From G039029935 sp039029935 (GTDB lineage: Bacteria; Chloroflexota; Anaerolineae; Caldilineales; Caldilineaceae): a stretch of DNA of 16,720 bases. Where the stretch lies: assembly GCA_039029935.1 (NCBI GenBank), contig JBCCFC010000117.1, positions 1-16,720 of the forward strand, given 5' to 3'. The position numbers were made by a program, and so were the translations under genes. Each line of letters opens with the position of its first letter. Positions within the stretch are counted from its first letter, which is position 1. The notes beneath the pieces were generated by a model, which worked only from the letters and a program-made list of their open reading frames with translations, had not been told where the DNA came from and made no database searches. Shown piece after piece: positions 11,992 to 16,720 of the stretch.

Positions 11992-13802
11992 TCTCCCTGA
12001 ATTACAGGCACGTGCGCAAACGTCGTCACATCCACAAGCCCCATGTCCGAAATCCGCAACTCAGGAATCACCACCAACGCCAACAGACTCAACTGCATAT
12101 AGGCATTATTTAGTTCGCACCCGCAATCAACCATTGCCTGCACCATACGCGCTGACTTCTCAGCCACCACCTCTGCACGTTCATTCGACATCAGCCCACC
12201 AATCGGCAACTCAACCAGTGCCAGTTCTTCGCCCTCACGCATCACAACGACGCCGCCACCCACCTCTGCCAGGCGATTCACCGCCAACGCCATATCAGTT
12301 GCACTGGTCCCGACGACAATGAGGTGATGACTGTCATGAGCAACTGTCGCGGCCACTGCACACGGAACATGAAAGCCAAAGCCCTGTACAAAGCCGTTGA
12401 CAATTTCACCTGTGGCGCGATGTCGCTCGACCAAGGCAATACGCACAATGTCCTGCGCCATGTCGGGCTGTACTGTATCTGACTGCACGGTGAGTTGGGC
12501 GGTAAGATGACGTGTGGGGGCTTGATTCTCGATGACACCGATGACATTGGCTGTTACCTGATCACCATCATCGTAACCCGAAGCATCGACAACAAACTGT
12601 GCTGGCTGGACAGCCTCTTTGATATGCACCGATTGCATGAAGGCGGCGTCATGCGCATAGGCTGGCAGGTCAATGGTCAGTGATCCGTTTTCCGCCATGA
12701 CCACACCTTGTACAATCACCATCTCCGCTTCAAACTTATCCAGGCTAGAGGCCAATACGATGTCGGCATAACGCCCCGGACTCAGGCTTCCCAAGTCGCG
12801 GTCAACGCCAAAATGTTGTGCTGTGTTGATGGTCATCAGTTGCAACGCCACCACGGGGTCGCAACCGAGGTCAACGGCATGACGCAGCACACGGTCCATA
12901 TGTCCTGCCTGCAACAACGTGCCTGCGTGAACATCGTCGGTGCAGAGGATAAACTGGCGTGGGTCCAGTCCCTTTTCGGTGATGGCCGTAATCTGTGTCT
13001 CGACATCATACCACGCCGATCCTAGTCGCATCATCGGTCGCATCCCTCGACGGGCGCGTTCTACTGCGTGGATTTCGCGTGTATTTTCATGATCATCGGC
13101 AGGCCCACCCGCAATGTAGGCGTGAAAAGAGCGTCCCAAATCAGGGCTGGCATAGTGTCCGCCAACCGTCTTGCCTACCCTCATGGTTTCGGCCATCTCG
13201 CTGTGCATGTTGGCATCATTGTTGAACACACCAGGGAAGTTCATCATCTCACCCAAGCCAATAATGCCATCCCACGTCATAGCCTTGGCGACATCATCAG
13301 GTGTAATTGTTGCTCCAGATCGCTCCAACCCCGGCGCCGAAGGCACACACGAAGGCATCTGCACAAACACATGAATCGGTACAGTCGCTGCCTCATCGAC
13401 CATCATGCGCACACCGGGCAAGCCAAAGACGTTGGCGATTTCATGGGGGTCGGCAAAAATTGCCGTTGTGCCGTGGGGCAGCACCGCGCGTACATATTCG
13501 GTGATGGTACACATGCTGCTTTCAACATGCATATGCCCATCGGTCAACCCTGGCGTCATAAACCGTCCACCAGCCTCAATGACATGGGTATCCTCACCAG
13601 TACAATAGCCAGCATCAGGGCCAATATAGGCGATGCGTCCAGCGGTAATTGCAATATCCGTCTGGGGGATGACTTCGCGTGTTAGCACATTGACCCACTG
13701 ACCGTTGCGGATGACCATCTCGGCAGGTACACGCCCCATCGCCACGTCAACCAATTGCGTTGTGACCTCGTGCCATTGTGTTTGTTTGCTTGATACAGAC
13801 AT
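11988..13802 (-). CDS. ade: Adenine deaminase
   Basis: The enzyme converts adenine to hypoxanthine and ammonia in cytoplasmic purine salvage. It belongs to the amidohydrolase superfamily (COG1001). The 604-residue sequence has the metal motif DGHMHVES (H90, H92), DPHE (H120), GLGE (E185), GGH (214-216), DDHE (H238) and the catalytic CTDDVHAG (D289-D290). The C-terminal domain (about 400-604) carries the family pattern VAHDSHH and GGGVVV. Length is close to the usual 570-600. ATG 13802 is supported by AAGGGGGA a few bases upstream. The gene stands alone. Its product hypoxanthine is also a product of the purine nucleoside phosphorylase encoded at 3663-4541, so both feed the same pool, although they are not in one operon. 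Confidence 0.97.
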   Translation of the reverse strand: MSVSSKQTQWHEVTTQLVDVAMGRVPAEMVIRNGQWVNVLTREVIPQTDIAITAGRIAYIGPDAGYCTGEDTHVIEAGGRFMTPGLTDGHMHVESSMCTITEYVRAVLPHGTTAIFADPHEIANVFGLPGVRMMVDEAATVPIHVFVQMPSCVPSAPGLERSGATITPDDVAKAMTWDGIIGLGEMMNFPGVFNNDANMHSEMAETMRVGKTVGGHYASPDLGRSFHAYIAGGPADDHENTREIHAVERARRGMRPMMRLGSAWYDVETQITAITEKGLDPRQFILCTDDVHAGTLLQAGHMDRVLRHAVDLGCDPVVALQLMTINTAQHFGVDRDLGSLSPGRYADIVLASSLDKFEAEMVIVQGVVMAENGSLTIDLPAYAHDAAFMQSVHIKEAVQPAQFVVDASGYDDGDQVTANVIGVIENQAPTRHLTAQLTVQSDTVQPDMAQDIVRIALVERHRATGEIVNGFVQGFGFHVPCAVAATVAHDSHHLIVVGTSATDMALAVNRLAEVGGGVVVMREGEELALVELPIGGLMSNERAEVVAEKSARMVQAMVDCGCELNNAYMQLSLLALVVIPELRISDMGLVDVTTFAHVPVIQGD

Positions 13803-13884
13803 AAATCCCCCTTCGCTACAATTCTGAACTTTAATATATTGTAAGACTCTGCTGCAAAAGGGACAAATACGGAAGCCCTCTCAT

Positions 13885-13920
13885 TGCTCTCTGGGAAAAC
13901 TCTGCGTTCTCTGCATTTTT
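13885..13920 (-). repeat. Degenerate GCAGAG-rich intergenic repeat
   Basis: The minus strand reads TGCAGAGAACGCAGAG then TTTTCCCAGAGAG. It resembles the element at 11962-11991 in its repeated GC-AGAG units and orientation. It lies in the 152-bp gap between the adenine deaminase start and the ATPase gene end. Nothing else is seen in that gap. Confidence 0.4.
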
Positions 13921-13954
13921 TCAGCATGTTCTCCTATACATAACGCCAAACGCT

Positions 13955-15745
13955 CTAATCCGGTTCAGGCAAGCCACGAAAATCGAGCAACGTCGCCAAT
14001 GCATGGAAATTGTCCCAATCACTGTAGTATATCCCCTCTTGCTCTAGCAGTTTGATCGCTGGTCCCGTAAACCCTGATTTGGAGAAAAACCAGCGATGAA
14101 TCTCGATATACCGTTCAGTCTCTTCGGATTTGACCATAAACTTGTTGGATTGCTTGATGAAATGCTCAACCTGTCCTTTGTCTACTTTCGCCTTGAGATA
14201 TTTGGACTCAACCAGCCACATCCCCTCTTGGGTTTGTTTTGTCTCTGGGATAAACCAGCTACCGATGACATCAATCTCGACCTTATCACCCGCAATGACA
14301 ACGCCACCACGACGCTCAATAAAGCGAAATTGGTCGAGTTTTACAGGATGATCTTGATTAAAATAGTGGCCGTCAACTTCCCGCCCATCAAAGCCACGCA
14401 TGATCAAGCGCGCATAGAGTTCGCCAATTTCGCCTTTGGCCTGATTGAGTTGCCCCACGATTGTTTTGTACTCTTCTTCCCATTCCTGCATAGCCTCCTC
14501 TGGCTTCATATTGAGCATCTCACGGCGATAATTATACTTGATAAAACGACGCAGCATGGGGTCGTTGGGTCCATTGAACATGCTCACCGTACCCTTTTGT
14601 ACAATATCAGCCTCATACAATTTACGGATAGATTTCTCCACCTCATCGACAGGTAATCCCAAATCTTCGGCGATTTTAGTTGGGTACATCAGTTCCCCTG
14701 GGTACTTTGTTGACTCAAACATCACCTTTCTGGTTGTTGTGCCGTCATTGAGCAAATCACTATATTTCTCAACCTCTTCATTGTAATGTTGCCATAACTT
14801 GCCATCAAGATGACCCAGTTCATAGAACGCTACTTTTTTTAGACTTTTTGGGTCGGTCAGTTTTGCTTCTTGTAAGTACTCACTATGAAACAAAGAGTGG
14901 ATACTGTAGGGATAGCCACCTGTAAACTGCCAGATGGCTTCGGCCAACTCATTGCTGATTTGGATATTGAGTTTATTGCCCAACAAAAAGGCCAATTTAT
15001 AAGTATTGTCTTTATCGAGCGGTTTTAAATGCTTATAGTTGAATCGGCCAGACAACATGCCACCCAATGCCTTACCAACCAACAGCGAGATTGAGGAGCC
15101 AGAAACAAGCATGGGGGCCCAACGGGTGTCCACCGCCCACTGAAAGCCGCCTGTTAAATTACGCATCAACCCCTGCTTGGTGTCATAGACATTTAACAGT
15201 ACTTGAAATTCATCAACAATGACAACTGTACGGATTTCTTCATGCCATGCCACCGTACGCGGCGTGTTGACCGCAAATTTCGCAACACTTCGTGATAGAT
15301 GTGACCCTAGACTTAGATGGTAATTCTTGAATAAATCATCAATAATCGGATCATTAAACTCTTTGGCAATCGACTCAAGACGCCCCATATCCCATTCTTT
15401 CCCAACTAAGTCCTGGCGGTCATATCGAAACCCTAAAAAACATGAAATATAAGCAGATAAGTACATATCCGCAAAGTCTTCCATCGTTAACACCCGATCT
15501 CCGTCTAGGAAATCTGCAAATGACACATAAATAGGCAGAACTTTCTTCTGATCACGGAATAGCATGTTAAACAACTTGCTCAGAATCGCCGTCTTTCCCG
15601 TGCGTCGGCGTCCAATCAACGCATGACTGTTCAGGTTGTTTTCAGGAATTGTTGATATCCACCGCCAGTAATAAGCTAGGTCGCCTTCGCGGTTGACAAA
15701 GGTATCGCCTACTTGATCTTCTAATAGTTTTGGTTCTTTGGTCAT
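13955..15745 (-). CDS. Archaeal-type ATPase with winged-helix and C-terminal PD-(D/E)XK nuclease-like domain
   Basis: The 596-residue protein opens with a P-loop ATPase. Walker A is GRRRTGKT (45-52), Walker B is VVIVDE (174-179), SGSS (215-218) is the sensor-like strand end, and FTGGYP (274-279) is the motif typical of the Arch_ATPase group near STAND ATPases. A winged-helix-like region follows (about 345-395). The C-terminal part has a nuclease-like core: E442, then D492 in EIDVIGSW and E513-x-K515 in LVESKY, the usual PD-(D/E)XK order. No signal peptide or membrane helix is seen. Proteins of this shape often belong to mobile or defence loci, but here the role is inferred only. AAAGGA lies 8 bp before ATG 15745. 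A near-duplicate gene ends 25 bp upstream, so the two form a tandem pair. Confidence 0.88.
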   Translation of the reverse strand: MTKEPKLLEDQVGDTFVNREGDLAYYWRWISTIPENNLNSHALIGRRRTGKTAILSKLFNMLFRDQKKVLPIYVSFADFLDGDRVLTMEDFADMYLSAYISCFLGFRYDRQDLVGKEWDMGRLESIAKEFNDPIIDDLFKNYHLSLGSHLSRSVAKFAVNTPRTVAWHEEIRTVVIVDEFQVLLNVYDTKQGLMRNLTGGFQWAVDTRWAPMLVSGSSISLLVGKALGGMLSGRFNYKHLKPLDKDNTYKLAFLLGNKLNIQISNELAEAIWQFTGGYPYSIHSLFHSEYLQEAKLTDPKSLKKVAFYELGHLDGKLWQHYNEEVEKYSDLLNDGTTTRKVMFESTKYPGELMYPTKIAEDLGLPVDEVEKSIRKLYEADIVQKGTVSMFNGPNDPMLRRFIKYNYRREMLNMKPEEAMQEWEEEYKTIVGQLNQAKGEIGELYARLIMRGFDGREVDGHYFNQDHPVKLDQFRFIERRGGVVIAGDKVEIDVIGSWFIPETKQTQEGMWLVESKYLKAKVDKGQVEHFIKQSNKFMVKSEETERYIEIHRWFFSKSGFTGPAIKLLEQEGIYYSDWDNFHALATLLDFRGLPEPD

Positions 15746-15770
15746 TGATTTGTTCCTTTATCGCAAATGC

Positions 15771-16720
15771 TTATGGCGCATCAGGCAATCCACGAAAACC
15801 CAATAGCGTTGCCAAAGCATAGAACTGCGCCCAATCACTGTAATAGATGCCTTCTCTCTCTAGCAATTGAATCGCTGGCCCCGTAAATCCCGCTTTGGAG
15901 AAGAACCAGCGATGAATCTCCACATAGCGTTTGGTTTCGTCCGATTTGACCATAAACTTGTTGGATTGCTTGATAAAATGCGCCACTTGACCGCTGTCTA
16001 CTTTGTCTTTGAGATACTTGGACTCAACCAGCCACATCCCCTCTTGGGTTTGTTTTGTCTCTGGGATAAACCAACTACCGATGACATCAATCTCAACCTT
16101 ATCCCCCGCAATGACAACGCCGCCGCGACGCTCAATAAAGCGAAATTGGTTGAGTTTTACAGATTGAGGCTGATTGAAATAGTACCCGTCTACTTCACGC
16201 CCATCAAAACCACGCATGATGAGACGCGCGTAGAGTTCGCCAATTTCGCCTTTGGCCTGACTGAGTTGTCCTAATATACTGTTATACTCGTCTTCCCAAT
16301 CGGCCATCGCTTCTTTTTCGCTCAGCTTGAGAATATCCAATTTATAGTTGTATTTGATGAAACGGCGCAGCATGGGGTCGTTTGGCCCTTTGAACAACGT
16401 CACCGACCCTTTTTGTAGAATATCGGCTTGATACAGTTTACGCAACGATTCCTGCACCTCATCAAATGGCAACCCCAACTCCTCCGCAACGTCGTCAGGA
16501 TGCATCAATTGGTGGGGATATTTGGTTGATAGCAGCATGACCTTTTTGGTGGTCGGTCCATCATTGAGCAAATCGCTATATTTTTCAAACTCCTCATTGT
16601 AGTGCTGCCATAACTTACCATCAAGATGACCGAGTTCATAGAACGCTATTTTTTTGAGGCTTTTTGGGTCCGTCAATTTATTTTCTTCTAAATACTCACT
16701 ATTAAATATCGAGTGAATAC
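15771..16720 (-). CDS. Second ATPase/PD-(D/E)XK nuclease-like gene, partial, tandem paralogue
   Basis: Only the 3' part is present: about 315 codons, from within the end of the ATPase domain to the stop at 15771. The frame stays open to the window edge and reads IHSIFNSEYLEEN just before the TTG at 16676, matching the same place in its neighbour, so that TTG is an internal leucine and not a start. By eye about 241 of 301 residues match the downstream copy without gaps (about 80%). The nuclease half is closer (about 87%) than the winged-helix half (about 73%). All core residues (E, D, E-x-K) are kept, and a stretch of about 46 residues around them is identical. This points to duplication with later sequence exchange or strong constraint on the nuclease core. 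Confidence 0.9.
   Translation of the reverse strand, partial: IHSIFNSEYLEENKLTDPKSLKKIAFYELGHLDGKLWQHYNEEFEKYSDLLNDGPTTKKVMLLSTKYPHQLMHPDDVAEELGLPFDEVQESLRKLYQADILQKGSVTLFKGPNDPMLRRFIKYNYKLDILKLSEKEAMADWEDEYNSILGQLSQAKGEIGELYARLIMRGFDGREVDGYYFNQPQSVKLNQFRFIERRGGVVIAGDKVEIDVIGSWFIPETKQTQEGMWLVESKYLKDKVDSGQVAHFIKQSNKFMVKSDETKRYVEIHRWFFSKAGFTGPAIQLLEREGIYYSDWAQFYALATLLGFRGLPDAP

Noticed and set aside
13068..13685. Open frame of 205 codons on the plus strand
   Set aside because: It lies wholly inside the adenine deaminase gene on the other strand, is rich in His and Arg as expected from antisense reading, and has no family pattern.
14096..14656. Open frame of 186 codons on the plus strand
   Set aside because: It is antisense to the ATPase gene, and a matching antisense frame appears in the duplicated copy at 15867-16274, as expected from copied sequence and not from a real gene.

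Overview
The window looks like a chromosomal segment of a Chloroflexota bacterium (Anaerolineae, Ardenticatenia or Caldilineae type). This is an inference from gene content: an Rcp1-like response regulator beside a REC-GAF-kinase, secreted lamin-tail-domain proteins, a DUF5678-like/retropepsin pair, an orphan PflX-like radical SAM protein, abundant short intergenic repeats, and several genes without a clear Shine-Dalgarno sequence. There is no rRNA, tRNA, CRISPR array or recognisable transposase.

Layout. 1-2682 (+): two tandem copies of a structured 81-bp repeat, a stand-alone receiver protein, a third repeat copy, and a REC-GAF-histidine kinase; together a two-component signalling pair. 2689-3575 (-): a DUF5678-like protein followed by a retropepsin-like protease gene interrupted by an in-frame amber codon. 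3663-5612 (-): a XerC/D-type tyrosine recombinase with an unusual insert and acidic tail, 3 bp upstream of a purine nucleoside phosphorylase. 5613-5942: a rich divergent regulatory region with a TGATAA palindrome, an extended -10 promoter, an 80-bp imperfect hairpin and four phased 14-bp repeats.

5943-9257 (+): a 793-residue protein with 58 cysteines in about 300 residues, then two facing 8-bp microsatellite arrays, then a PflX-type (COG1313-like) radical SAM protein. 9267-11869 (+): a fourth copy of the structured repeat, a secreted protein with two lamin-tail domains, and an ATGA-coupled pair of a helix-hairpin-helix lipoprotein and a four-helix membrane protein. 11875-11990: a 29-30 bp stem-loop and a GCAAAGAG-type repeat between convergent genes. 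11988-13802 (-): adenine deaminase. 13955-16720 (-): two tandem, about 80% identical ATPase genes with a C-terminal PD-(D/E)XK nuclease-like domain; the second runs off the window.

The clearest functional links are the signalling pair, the recombinase-phosphorylase operon, and purine salvage: the phosphorylase releases hypoxanthine or guanine, and the deaminase turns adenine into hypoxanthine. The best candidates for something undescribed are the cysteine-rich protein with its elaborate leader, the tandem ATPase-nucleases, and the three-way-junction repeat that sits just ahead of coding starts.
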